From positions 1,736,001 to 1,800,000 of the forward strand of contig NZ_VAWE01000001.1 in the NCBI RefSeq assembly GCF_005795905.1: 64,000 bases of DNA, in the 5' to 3' direction. Below, piece by piece: positions 17,834 to 25,319 of this stretch. Under the pieces are notes generated by a model. The model did not search any database. It saw nothing but the letters and a program-made list of their open reading frames with translations, and had not been told where the DNA came from. Source of the stretch: Streptomyces marianii (GTDB taxonomy: Bacteria > Actinomycetota > Actinomycetes > Streptomycetales > Streptomycetaceae). The stretch's first letter is position 1. Every line of letters begins with the position of its first letter. Position numbers and translations under genes: made by a program.

Positions 17834-18325
17834 ATGAAGTTCGACGTATTTCGCATCAGTACAAGCCTTGCGACTGCCGCTTTGGCGGTGATCGCCTCGA
17901 CCGCTTGTGGAGCAATTAAACCTGCCAAACCCGTCCAGGTCCCGGAGGCCGTACATCATTCCGAGTTGGTCGGCCGATGGGACGGGGGGAAGGAATGCGG
18001 CTCGCCGCTTCCGGTCATTCGACTGCGCGACGATTACACTTTTACCGCCAATGGTGTTCCGGTCGAGTGGGACGGCCCCGTGCCGGACGCGAAGGTGACG
18101 CGCAGTTCAGCCGACGGAAAATGGCATGCGGTCAATAAGGATCCTGGCCTGTCGCCCTATCTGGTGCTTCGTTTCGAGGATCGGAAGGACATTAAGTCTC
18201 TGCAATTCACTTTGGATCACGGAAGGCTGCAGATGGATGGGAGTGTCGAGGCGACGGGCGGGGATCCCTATTCCTACCCATGTGACTACAAGCGCACTTC
18301 TGCCGACCCCGACTTCGGCCGCTAG
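17834..18325 (+). CDS. small lipoprotein, candidate immunity protein to the RHS toxin
   Basis: 163 residues. The N-terminus is a lipoprotein signal: MKFDVFRIS, a hydrophobic segment, then the lipobox IASTAC at about residue 27, so the mature protein would be anchored on the outer face of the membrane. The rest is polar (SELVGRWDGGKECGSPLPVI, SPYLVLRFEDRKDIKSLQ) and predicted beta-rich, somewhat like lipocalin-type lipoproteins. It directly follows the RHS toxin tip and shares its lower GC and unusual codons, so joint transfer is likely. A toxin-neutralising role is inferred from position only. GGAAG 10 bases upstream supports the start. Confidence 0.7.
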   Translation: MKFDVFRISTSLATAALAVIASTACGAIKPAKPVQVPEAVHHSELVGRWDGGKECGSPLPVIRLRDDYTFTANGVPVEWDGPVPDAKVTRSSADGKWHAVNKDPGLSPYLVLRFEDRKDIKSLQFTLDHGRLQMDGSVEATGGDPYSYPCDYKRTSADPDFGR

Positions 18326-18413
18326 CGCGGGTCAGTGAGCCTCTTCCATCCTGTGCTGGAGGGTGAAATGGGCTGGTCAGTGGGTGTGGTGACGAGGCAG
18401 GGCCTCCACGAAG

Positions 18414-18740
18414 CCCCTCACCGGCCTCGGTGAAGACGACCACGTCAGCGTCGACGGCACCCTGATCCCCACCGACCGGATCCGCGCGGACGAGCAGTAC
18501 TACTCGATGAAGCACCGCAAGCACGGCATGAACGTGCAGGTCATCGCCCGTCCCGACGGCACACCGCTCTGGTTCTCCCGCGCGACGCCCGGCAGGACAC
18601 ACGACCTGACCGCGGCCCGGGCCCACGGCATCGTCCAGGCCTGCCCCACCCGACAGATCCTCGTCCTGGCAGACCGCGCCTATCAGGGCGCCGGCGCCAC
18701 CTTCCGTACCCCGTACTCCCACCACCGCGAACAGCCCGAG
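18414..18740 (+). pseudogene. IS5-family-like transposase fragment
   Basis: About 100 residues of a DDE transposase remain: VSVDGTLIPTDRIRADEQYY, the first catalytic Asp region, then KHRKHGMNVQVIARPDGTPL, SRATPGRTHDLTAARAHGI and LVLADRAYQGAGATFRTPY with the second Asp. The N-terminal helix-turn-helix part and the C-terminal Glu region are missing, and terminal inverted repeats are not visible. After TPY the sequence becomes unrelated. It is a dead remnant, consistent with past insertion near the RHS cassette. Confidence 0.75.
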
Positions 18741-18848
18741 CCGACCGGAAAGGCGCCGGTACCCCATGTAATCGATAGGTGTCGCTGCGACCATCGCGAT
18801 AGGCGGGCGAGGCGAGGCGGCTGACTGGTGCCGACGGGGCCGAAGGGG

Positions 18849-19031
18849 TCAGAGAAGTTGCTGCTGGATCCACCAGAAGGCCAGGCCGACGACGCCGGCG
18901 CCAAGGGCGTAGGCGGCGCCGCGCAAGGCGCCGGAGAGCAGGGCGTGGCGTCGGCGGCGGATCCATGCGAGTAGGCGGGTCAGTGGGTTGGGCTCCGGTT
19001 CACCGGAGTCGTGGCCGTTGGTCTGGTGCAC
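18849..19031 (-). CDS. small membrane protein
   Basis: 60 residues from a GTG at 19031, with GAGGA about 9 bases upstream. It has a polar N-terminus (EPEPNPLTRLLAW), a basic cluster RRRRH near residue 26 and one membrane segment at the C-terminus (AAYALGAGVVGLAFWWIQ). It lies 85 bases downstream of, and on the same strand as, the sigma-factor pair and may belong to that operon. No family is recognised. Confidence 0.6.
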   Translation of the reverse strand: MHQTNGHDSGEPEPNPLTRLLAWIRRRRHALLSGALRGAAYALGAGVVGLAFWWIQQQLL

Positions 19032-19116
19032 GGTGATGCTTCCTCGTGTGAATGGGTGTCCGGCCGGGCCCGGCGGCGGTGTCTCCTTCCGGCACGCCGG
19101 GCTCTGGTGTGGTCGG

Positions 19117-19839
19117 TCAGCGCTGTGCGGCGAGCTCCTGGATTTGGTCGGGCAGTTCCCGGTCGGGGCGGCAGACGAGTCCGCCGTCGTCCTGTCGGTG
19201 CGCGAGGCGTTCGAAGCGCTTCTCCAGGCCGCGGGGGGGCCGGGGGCGGGCGGTGCGGTGGCGGGCGCTGTAGCAGGTGAAGGACTCGAGCCCGTCTATC
19301 AGCTCCTCGGTGAACTCCTCAGCGGACCCGTCGAACTCTGCGGGCACGTCGTCCCGCAGTGCGCTCATCTGCTCTTTCCAGAAGGCTGCCTCGCGCGTCT
19401 CCCCCATGCTGAGGTGGTGCAGGTACAGGCAGTAGGCGGCGCCGGGGTGTGTGGCGCCGGCGGCGAACTGCCACCAGAACAGTGCGCTCTCGGGGTGGTT
19501 GGCCAGGAAGAGAATGCAGGCGAAGACGTGGACGCCGTGTATGTCCACAGCATCGGTCCAGCCGTCGAAGTCGGCCGGGTTGAGCTCGCCGGTTCCGTCG
19601 TCGCCGATGAGCTCGGTCAGTTCCTCGACGTGCTCGGCCGCTCCGGCCTCGGTGACGGTCCAGTGGGCGATGAGGGCGAGCCGGTGGCGGGCATGCGAGC
19701 TCCGCGGTTCGGTCGCGGTCGGCTCGAGGTAGCCGGCCTCCCGGGCCAGGCGGCGCAGGCCCGCAGCCACGTCGAAGGGGCGGCGCGGCTCCCGGGCGGA
19801 GATGTCGGCTTCGGCCAGCCGCTGGTGCCAGATGCTCAC
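19117..19839 (-). CDS. hypothetical protein coupled to a sigma factor
   Basis: 240 residues from a GTG that overlaps the sigma-factor stop (GTGA), which indicates translational coupling. The sequence is helical and acidic. HPGAAYCLYLHHLSMGETRE followed by AAFWKEQ resembles a TPR/Sel1-type helical repeat, and the middle has NPADFDGWTDAVDIHGVHVF. There is no membrane segment and no zinc motif of the ZAS anti-sigma type. Given its position it may control the upstream sigma factor, but this is only an inference from gene order. Confidence 0.65.
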   Translation of the reverse strand: MSIWHQRLAEADISAREPRRPFDVAAGLRRLAREAGYLEPTATEPRSSHARHRLALIAHWTVTEAGAAEHVEELTELIGDDGTGELNPADFDGWTDAVDIHGVHVFACILFLANHPESALFWWQFAAGATHPGAAYCLYLHHLSMGETREAAFWKEQMSALRDDVPAEFDGSAEEFTEELIDGLESFTCYSARHRTARPRPPRGLEKRFERLAHRQDDGGLVCRPDRELPDQIQELAAQR

Positions 19840-20351
19840 TTGGGGTCCTCCTTCGTCCCGTACCGGCTCTGGTAGACGGGGGCGAGCCGCTCGCGGGCCT
19901 TGCGGCAGTGGTAGTCGACGGTGCTGGGGGTGACGCCCAGGTACCAGCTGATGCGTGCGGTGTTGTAGTCGAAGATGTAGCGCAGGACGATCACGTCGAA
20001 CTGGCGCTGGGGGAGCTTGCCGAGCGCCGGGTAGAGGCCGACACCGCTGTCCATCGCGGCGAGCTCCTCGCGGAAGTCCTGGAGCAGCTCGTCGATGACC
20101 ACGCGGCGCAGGATCGCCCAGGTCTGCTGCTGGAGGTCGGCCTCGGCGAGCAAGGCGTTCCAGTGCCGAAGGATCTCCAGAAACACCCGGTGGACCGCTT
20201 CCTCCGCCGCATCGTTGGTGCGCAGGAAGTGCAGTGCGTACGCGTGCCAGGCTTCCTGGTTCATGAGGTAGTGCGCCTGGAAGTCCAGCGGGAGTCTGAG
20301 CGGGGCGGCCACGGGACTGCGGCCGTCGTCCTCGCGGACGTCTTCTGACAT
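19836..20351 (-). CDS. ECF-like RNA polymerase sigma factor
   Basis: 171 residues. Region 2-like helices (EAWHAYALHFLRTNDAAEEA, then VHRVFLEILRHWNALLAE) are followed by a region 4 helix-turn-helix (LPQRQFDVIVLRYIFDYNTA, ISWYLGVTPSTVDYHCRKAR). The -10-contacting residues of region 2 diverge from classic ECF factors, so the promoter target cannot be guessed. It is the first gene of a minus-strand operon with the hypothetical gene and perhaps the small membrane protein. No zinc-binding anti-sigma factor is present. Confidence 0.8.
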   Translation of the reverse strand: MSEDVREDDGRSPVAAPLRLPLDFQAHYLMNQEAWHAYALHFLRTNDAAEEAVHRVFLEILRHWNALLAEADLQQQTWAILRRVVIDELLQDFREELAAMDSGVGLYPALGKLPQRQFDVIVLRYIFDYNTARISWYLGVTPSTVDYHCRKARERLAPVYQSRYGTKEDPK

Positions 20352-21254
20352 GAGCCCTCTTCATTGAGGTGGTGGACGGGGTGATCCGGCGCGTACGCCG
20401 GTGCCGTTCACTCAACCGGCCGACAGCCCCGAACACGCATGCCTCCATCGACAAAATGTCACGGGAGGGAGCTTCGGAGTCGCGCAGGGTGATCATCGCG
20501 ACTGGGTGAACGAGGGTGTGACCTGCCGCGATTCGTTGGCTCTCGCAACACCTCGGGGCGCCGCACGTGATGGACGTCACGGGCCGACGAGACGCGGTTC
20601 GGCCAGCGCCAACTACCCGATTCAGCCGCGCAGTTGCCCATCCACAGCCAAGGGATCTTGGCAGCCGCGAATCCCGCAGGATGCCCTAGGACGACGCGAC
20701 GAGGTGTGCGCCGCCGGCGCCATGCTGGATGAGATCACCCCACGGGCGGGGCTCCGTGGTACCGCACCCCGCCTGCTTCGCGTTCCGCCACGTTGATGGT
20801 CACCAACTGCCAAGACCTCCCCGCCGGCTGACCTTCACGAGACAGTGCCTGGCTGCGATCCCGACCGGGGCGGCTTCACCGTGGCCCTGGAGGCTCCGCG
20901 CGACACGGTCGTTGGCGTCGCTGGGACGGCTGCGGCCGCAACTACGAGCCCGCCGCCTGAGGCGCCCGGATCCCGGAGTCCCGGGCCCCGCGTACCTGCG
21001 CCGCCGGCGCCGTCCACTCGTGCCGCGGCGCACGTACCTCCCGGTTCCGAGCCGCCGACCGCCATGTGGACCGCGGGCCGCCATGTGGACCGCCGGCCGC
21101 ACGGCTCCGAGGCCGGGGCCGGGTGCCGTGCTCCGGGCGGGCCGACGGGCACCGCACCGCGTGCGACGCCCGGCCCGTCGGGCGGGCCGTCGGGCGGGCC
21201 GTCGGGCGGGGTCCCCTTTGTCCCGGGCGGGGCGCCCGTGGTTCCCTGACGGTC
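20352..21254. other. 900-bp intergenic region, no gene recognised
   Basis: Holds the upstream region of the sigma-factor operon (20352 onward) and of the GNAT gene. Open frames exist but have no ribosome sites or recognisable proteins. Short direct repeats are present: GCCATGTGGACCGC at about 21061 and again at about 21081, and a 12-bp unit (GTCGGGCGGGCC) in almost three tandem copies at 21177-21210. Confidence 0.5.
21177..21210. repeat. 12-bp tandem repeat
   Basis: GTCGGGCGGGCC occurs nearly three times in tandem, 45 bases upstream of the GNAT gene start. Confidence 0.8.
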
Positions 21255-21821
21255 ATGAGCATCACCGTGACCACGTGGTCCCTGGAGCAGACCTCGCCCT
21301 CCGATCTGCGCCCCGCCGCCGAGCCCTCGGGGCACGTACGGATCGTGCGCGCCGAGGTCCCCTCGCCGGAGTTCAGCCGCTTCCTCTACACGGCGGTCGG
21401 CGGGGACGTCCGCTGGACCGACCGGCTGGGCCTGACCTACGCGCAGTGGGAGGAGACGCTGAACAGGCCGGGGGTCGAGACGTGGGTGGCGTACGAGCGG
21501 GGTACACCCGCCGGGTACGTCGAGCTGGAGGCGCAGGAGGAGGGTGCCGTCGAGATCGTCTACTTCGGGCTGATCCCGGCCTTCCGGGGCAGGCGGATCG
21601 GCGGTCATCTGCTGTCGTACGGCACCGCTCGCGCCTGGGACCTCGCGGAGCGCTGGCCGGGACGCGCCCCGACGAAGCGGGTCTGGCTGCACACCTGCTC
21701 CAAGGACGGCCCGCACGCGATGGACAACTACCTGCGCCGGGGCTTCGCGCTCTTCGACACCAAGCTGGAGGAGGAGCCGGAGGCCGCCACTCCCGGGCCC
21801 TGGCCCGGCGCCCTGGGCTGA
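21255..21821 (+). CDS. GNAT-family N-acetyltransferase
   Basis: 188 residues from an ATG at 21255. The GNAT core is clear: ETWVAYERGTPAGYVELEAQ (beta strands 2-4), EIVYFGLIPAFRGRRIGGHL containing the acetyl-CoA-binding R/Q-x-x-G-x-G/A loop, and a C-terminal part with HTCSKDGPHAMDNYLRRGF. The substrate is unknown. The ribosome site is weak, but the start matches the usual beginning of homologues. It lies upstream of the cys block and is transcribed in the same direction, with the leader peptide 257 bases later. Confidence 0.85.
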   Translation: MSITVTTWSLEQTSPSDLRPAAEPSGHVRIVRAEVPSPEFSRFLYTAVGGDVRWTDRLGLTYAQWEETLNRPGVETWVAYERGTPAGYVELEAQEEGAVEIVYFGLIPAFRGRRIGGHLLSYGTARAWDLAERWPGRAPTKRVWLHTCSKDGPHAMDNYLRRGFALFDTKLEEEPEAATPGPWPGALG

Positions 21822-22078
21822 CCCCTGGTCCGCACCCCCGGCCGGGGTCCTCGACCGACGCCGACCCGCCGCCCGGGCCCCGGCGCGGCGCCCCCGGCCT
21901 GCCCCGCGGGCCGGCCCCGCAGGCCGACCCCGGGGCCCGGTCAGCACGCGGCGCGCCGGCCGGGCCCGACATCCGAGGCCGAGTGACCGGCCCCACAGTG
22001 TCTCGCGATGCAGGACACTCTTGTCCAAATACTGGATAGCGGTGGACTGGGTCCAAAGTCCCGTGACACGCTTCCGTC

Positions 22079-22162
22079 ATGTCTCGAGCTGGAATTGCCT
22101 TGGTGAGTCGGCGGCACGTCGACCTCGGCCGCATGTCCAGCGCCATGTGTCGCGCGGCCTGA
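22079..22162 (+). CDS. Cys-codon leader peptide of the sulfate-assimilation operon
   Basis: A 27-residue ORF: MSRAGIALVSRRHVDLGR followed by MSSAMCRAA and TGA. Streptomycetes carry closely similar leader peptides (RAGIALVSRRHVDLGRMSSA) ahead of sulfur genes. One Cys codon (TGT) sits four codons before the stop. The arrangement suggests that ribosome stalling at Cys when cysteine is scarce controls the operon. The peptide is followed within 10 bases by a GC-rich hairpin. It is too short for standard gene prediction. Confidence 0.85.
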   Translation: MSRAGIALVSRRHVDLGRMSSAMCRAA

Positions 22163-22168
22163 GTGTCC

Positions 22169-22190
22169 CCGGGGGCCGATCGGCCCCGGC
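22169..22190 (+). promoter_or_regulatory. attenuator-like hairpin after the leader peptide
   Basis: CCGGGGGCCGA pairs with TCGGCCCCGG, a 10-bp stem with one bulged G, starting about 7 bases after the leader stop. With the Cys codon just upstream, a stalled ribosome would affect folding here. Upstream, GGACTGGGTCC at 22044-22054 is an 11-bp palindrome close to the likely promoter (TTGTCC at 22021). The exact promoter was not resolved. Confidence 0.5.
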
Positions 22191-22311
22191 ACCAGTTCCC
22201 CCGCGTTCCCTGAGATCCCCGACCTCCGCGCATCGCCGCGCCTACCCGTGAAACGGGCGCGCATGTGCAGGTCAGAGCCGCCCTCCCGTAGTCCCGAAGG
22301 ACGTAACCGCC

Positions 22312-24009
22312 ATGGCCGCCACCCCCGGAAAGCCCGCCACCGCCACGCCCCGCCGCAAGGCCGGACGCCACCGCGGCGAGGGCCAGTGGGCCGTTGGCCA
22401 CTTCACGCCCCTGAACGGCAACGAGCAGTTCAAGAAGGACGACGACGGTCTCAATGTGCGGACACGTATTGAGACGATCTACTCCAAGCGCGGATTCGAC
22501 TCGATCGACCCGAACGACCTCCGCGGCCGTATGCGCTGGTGGGGCCTCTACACCCAGCGCCGGCCCGGGATCGACGGCGGCAAGACCGCGATCCTGGAGC
22601 CGGAGGAGCTGGACGACGAGTACTTCATGCTGCGCGTCCGCATCGACGGCGGGCGGCTGACCACCGAGCAGCTGCGCGTCATCGGCGAGATCTCGCAGGA
22701 GTTCGCACGCGGTACCGCCGACATCACCGACCGGCAGAACGTCCAGTACCACTGGATCCGCATCGAGGACGTGCCCGAGATCTGGGAGCGGCTGGAGGCC
22801 GTCGGCCTGTCCACCACCGAGGCCTGCGGTGACACCCCGCGCGTCATCCTCGGCTCCCCGGTCGCGGGCATCGCGGAGGACGAGATCGTCGACGGCACCC
22901 CGGCCATCGACGAGATCCAGCGCCGCATCGTCGGCAACAAGGCCTTCTCCAACCTCCCCCGCAAGTTCAAGTCGGCGATCTCCGGCTCGCCGCTGCTGGA
23001 CGTGGCGCACGAGATCAACGACATCGCCTTCGTCGGGGTGAACCACCCCGAGCACGGCCCCGGCTTCGACCTGTGGGTGGGCGGCGGCCTCTCCACCAAC
23101 CCGAAGATCGGCGTCCGGCTGGGCGCCTGGGTGCCGCTGGACGACGTCCCCGACGTCTACGAGGGCGTCATCTCGATCTTCCGCGACTACGGCTACCGCC
23201 GGCTGCGCACCCGCGCGCGGCTGAAGTTCCTGGTCGCCGACTGGGGAGCGGAGAAGTTCCGCCGGGTGCTGGAGGACGAGTACCTGGGGCGCCCGCTGAC
23301 CGACGGCCCGGCGCCGGAGCAGCCCCTGCAGCGCTGGCGCGACCACGTCGGTGTGCACCGGCAGAAGGACGGCCGCTTCTACGTCGGCTTCGCGCCGCGC
23401 GTCGGCCGGGTCGACGGCGCGACCCTCACCAAGATCGCCGAGGTGGCGGAGGCGCACGGCTCGGGCCGGGTGCGTACCACCGCCGAACAGAAGATGATCG
23501 TCCTCGACGTCGAGGAGTCACAGGTCGAGTCACTGGTGTCCGGGCTGGAGTCGCTGGACCTGCGGGTCACCCCGTCCCCGTTCCGGCGCGGCACGATGGC
23601 CTGCACCGGCATCGAGTTCTGCAAGCTGGCCATCGTCGAGACCAAGGCCCGCGGTGCCTCGCTGATCGAGGAACTCGAGCGCCGCATCCCGGAGTTCGAC
23701 GAGCCGATCACCATCAACATCAACGGCTGCCCCAACGCCTGCGCCCGTATCCAGGTCGCGGACATCGGTCTCAAGGGCCAGCTGGTCCTGGACGAGAACG
23801 GCGAGCAGGTGGAGGGCTTCCAGGTGCACCTCGGCGGTGCGCTGGGCCTGGAGGCCGGATTCGGCCGCAAGGTCCGCGGACTGAAGGTCACCGCGGCGGA
23901 ACTCCCCGACTACGTCGAGCGCGTGCTGGGACGTTTCCAGGGGGAGCGCGAGGACGGCGAGCGCTTCGCCGCCTGGGTGGCTCGCGCCGGCGAGGAGTCA
24001 CTCTCATGA
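22312..24009 (+). CDS. sirA: ferredoxin-type sulfite reductase (siroheme, 4Fe-4S)
   Basis: 565 residues. It reduces sulfite to sulfide. The duplicated nitrite/sulfite reductase half-domains are visible, and the cluster/siroheme ligands are Cys431 and Cys437 (MACTGIEFCKLA) and Cys473 and Cys477 (NGCPNACARI). The segment ADITDRQNVQYHWI (near residue 137) is the conserved substrate/siroheme region. The absence of an NADPH subunit gene and the size fit the actinobacterial ferredoxin-dependent SirA type. GAAGGA lies upstream of the ATG. Its stop overlaps the first ATG of the 93-bp repeat array. Confidence 0.95.
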   Translation: MAATPGKPATATPRRKAGRHRGEGQWAVGHFTPLNGNEQFKKDDDGLNVRTRIETIYSKRGFDSIDPNDLRGRMRWWGLYTQRRPGIDGGKTAILEPEELDDEYFMLRVRIDGGRLTTEQLRVIGEISQEFARGTADITDRQNVQYHWIRIEDVPEIWERLEAVGLSTTEACGDTPRVILGSPVAGIAEDEIVDGTPAIDEIQRRIVGNKAFSNLPRKFKSAISGSPLLDVAHEINDIAFVGVNHPEHGPGFDLWVGGGLSTNPKIGVRLGAWVPLDDVPDVYEGVISIFRDYGYRRLRTRARLKFLVADWGAEKFRRVLEDEYLGRPLTDGPAPEQPLQRWRDHVGVHRQKDGRFYVGFAPRVGRVDGATLTKIAEVAEAHGSGRVRTTAEQKMIVLDVEESQVESLVSGLESLDLRVTPSPFRRGTMACTGIEFCKLAIVETKARGASLIEELERRIPEFDEPITININGCPNACARIQVADIGLKGQLVLDENGEQVEGFQVHLGGALGLEAGFGRKVRGLKVTAAELPDYVERVLGRFQGEREDGERFAAWVARAGEESLS

Positions 24010-24377
24010 GCGACGCACGCGCGGCCACCGCCCCGCAGCCGACCGACAAAGCCGCACCCCCGCGCCGCGCGGGCGGAGAAGCGAAACGGGATGCACGGTT
24101 GAGCGACGCACGCGCGGCCACCGCCCCGCAGCCGACCGACAAAGCCGCACCCCCGCGCCGCGCGGGCGGAGAAGCGAAACGGGATGCACGGTTGAGCGAC
24201 GCACGCGCGGCCACCGCCCCGCAGCCGACCGACAAAGCCGCACCCCCGCGCCGCGCGGGCGGAGAAGCGAAAGGGGATGCACGGTTGAGCGACGCACGCG
24301 CGGCCACCCGGCCGCAGCCGACCGCGAAAGCCGCACCCCCGCGCCGCGCGGGCGGAGAAGCGAAAGGGGATGCACGG
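24006..24377. repeat. 4 x 93-bp tandem array inside the cys operon
   Basis: Units start at 24006, 24099, 24192 and 24285. Copies 1-3 are nearly identical; copies 3 and 4 have AAAGGGGATG where copies 1 and 2 have AAACGGGATG, and copy 4 has a few further changes. Every unit begins with a start-like codon followed by AGCGACGC (ATG once, TTG three times). The sequence after the array (GTGAGCGAGCG) is the start of the zinc-ribbon gene and resembles the unit start. Each unit end thus looks like a ribosome site plus start. Confidence 0.95.
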
Positions 24378-24380
24378 TGA
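24006..24380 (+). CDS. repeat ORF of four 31-residue units
   Basis: An ORF of 124 codons starts with an ATG overlapping the sirA stop (ATGA) and ends with a TGA that overlaps the GTG of the zinc-ribbon gene. It consists only of four tandem units, each reading SDARAATAPQPTDKAA followed by PPRRAGGEAKRDAR, with small changes in copies 3 and 4. No folded domain is expected: the units are rich in Arg, Ala and Pro. Whether it is translated, or is merely a spacer that keeps ribosomes flowing from sirA to the next gene, cannot be told. Confidence 0.45.
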   Translation: MSDARAATAPQPTDKAAPPRRAGGEAKRDARLSDARAATAPQPTDKAAPPRRAGGEAKRDARLSDARAATAPQPTDKAAPPRRAGGEAKGDARLSDARAATRPQPTAKAAPPRRAGGEAKGDAR

Positions 24381-24556
24381 GCGAGCGGGCTGCCCCCTTC
24401 TACTGCCCCTACTGCGGCGACGAGGACCTTCGTCCGAGCGAGCAGGGCCACGGCGCCTGGGAGTGCGCGTCGTGCAGCAGGGCCTTCCATCTGAAGTTCC
24501 TCGGGCTGCTCGCCCGCGGGGTTCGGCGCAACGACGACGGAGGGGACGCGATATGA
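24377..24556 (+). CDS. small zinc-ribbon protein of the sulfate-assimilation operon
   Basis: 59 residues from a GTG at 24377, with AAAGGGGA 7 bases upstream (supplied by the repeat unit). Two Cys pairs, YCPYCG and ECASCS, form a zinc ribbon, followed by RAFHLKFLGLLARG. Short proteins of this type sit between the sulfite reductase and cysH in streptomycete cys operons. The function is not established; a role in handling iron-sulfur or sulfide chemistry is possible. It overlaps the cysH start (ATGA), so translation is coupled. Confidence 0.8.
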   Translation: MSERAAPFYCPYCGDEDLRPSEQGHGAWECASCSRAFHLKFLGLLARGVRRNDDGGDAI

Positions 24557-25254
24557 CGGCGGTACGGACCGGCGAGGAGCTCAGGTCGCTGGCCGAGTCG
24601 GCCGGGCGGGACCTCGAGGAGGCGTCCGCCCTCGACATCCTGACGTGGGCGGCGGACACCTTCGGCCCGCGCTTCTGCGTCACGTCCTCCATGGAGGACG
24701 CGGTCGTGGCCCATCTGGCATCGCGCGCTTTCCCCGGGGTCGACGTGGTCTTCCTGGACACCGGCTACCACTTCCCCGAGACCATCGGCACGCGTGACGC
24801 GGTCGGGGCCGTGATGGACGTCAACCTCATCACGCTCACCCCGCGCCGGTCGGTAGCCGAGCAGGACGCCGAGCACGGCCCGCGGCTGCACGACCGCGAC
24901 CCCGACCTGTGCTGCGCGCTGCGCAAGGTCAAGCCTCTCGAGGAGGGCCTCACCGCCTACGACGCTTGGGCGACCGGGCTACGCCGCGACGAGTCCCCGA
25001 CCCGGGCGGGCACCCCCGTCGTCGGCTGGGACGAGAAGCGGCAGAAGGTCAAGGTCTCGCCGATCGCCCGCTGGACACAGGCGGATGTGGACGCCTACGT
25101 CGCCGAACACGGCGTCCTCACCAACCCGCTGCTCATGGACGGTTACGCCTCGGTGGGCTGCGCACCCTGCACCCGGCGGGTGCTGGAGGGCGAGGACGCG
25201 CGAGCCGGCCGCTGGGCGGGCCGCGCCAAGACCGAGTGCGGGCTGCACGGCTGA
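24553..25254 (+). CDS. cysH: APS/PAPS reductase
   Basis: 233 residues. It reduces activated sulfate to sulfite using thioredoxin. The nucleotide-binding region has VTSSMEDAVVAHLA and FLDTGYHFPET. The Cys pairs CC (120-121, DLCCALRKVKP) and CxxC (203-206, GCAPCTR) would hold a 4Fe-4S cluster, which marks the APS-using type, and the catalytic Cys229 is in the C-terminal ECGLHG. Because cysC is next in the operon both APS and PAPS would be available. The start overlaps the preceding stop. Confidence 0.95.
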   Translation: MTAVRTGEELRSLAESAGRDLEEASALDILTWAADTFGPRFCVTSSMEDAVVAHLASRAFPGVDVVFLDTGYHFPETIGTRDAVGAVMDVNLITLTPRRSVAEQDAEHGPRLHDRDPDLCCALRKVKPLEEGLTAYDAWATGLRRDESPTRAGTPVVGWDEKRQKVKVSPIARWTQADVDAYVAEHGVLTNPLLMDGYASVGCAPCTRRVLEGEDARAGRWAGRAKTECGLHG

Positions 25255-25319
25255 TGACGGCACCCGCGACCACAGCAGACCATTCGACCGAACCGACCCT
25301 GAACCAACGGGAGATGCAC

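Noticed and set aside
20401..20796. 131-codon plus-strand ORF
   Set aside because: Mixed codon use, no ribosome site and no domain; it lies in the upstream region of the sigma operon.
24006..24377. CRISPR-like array
   Set aside because: Units are 93 bp, directly adjacent, without variable spacers and without cas genes; it is a tandem duplication.
25254..25319. N-terminal extension of CysC
   Set aside because: The 22 extra codons use codons rare in this genome and are missing in typical CysC; a better start with GGGAG exists at 25320.
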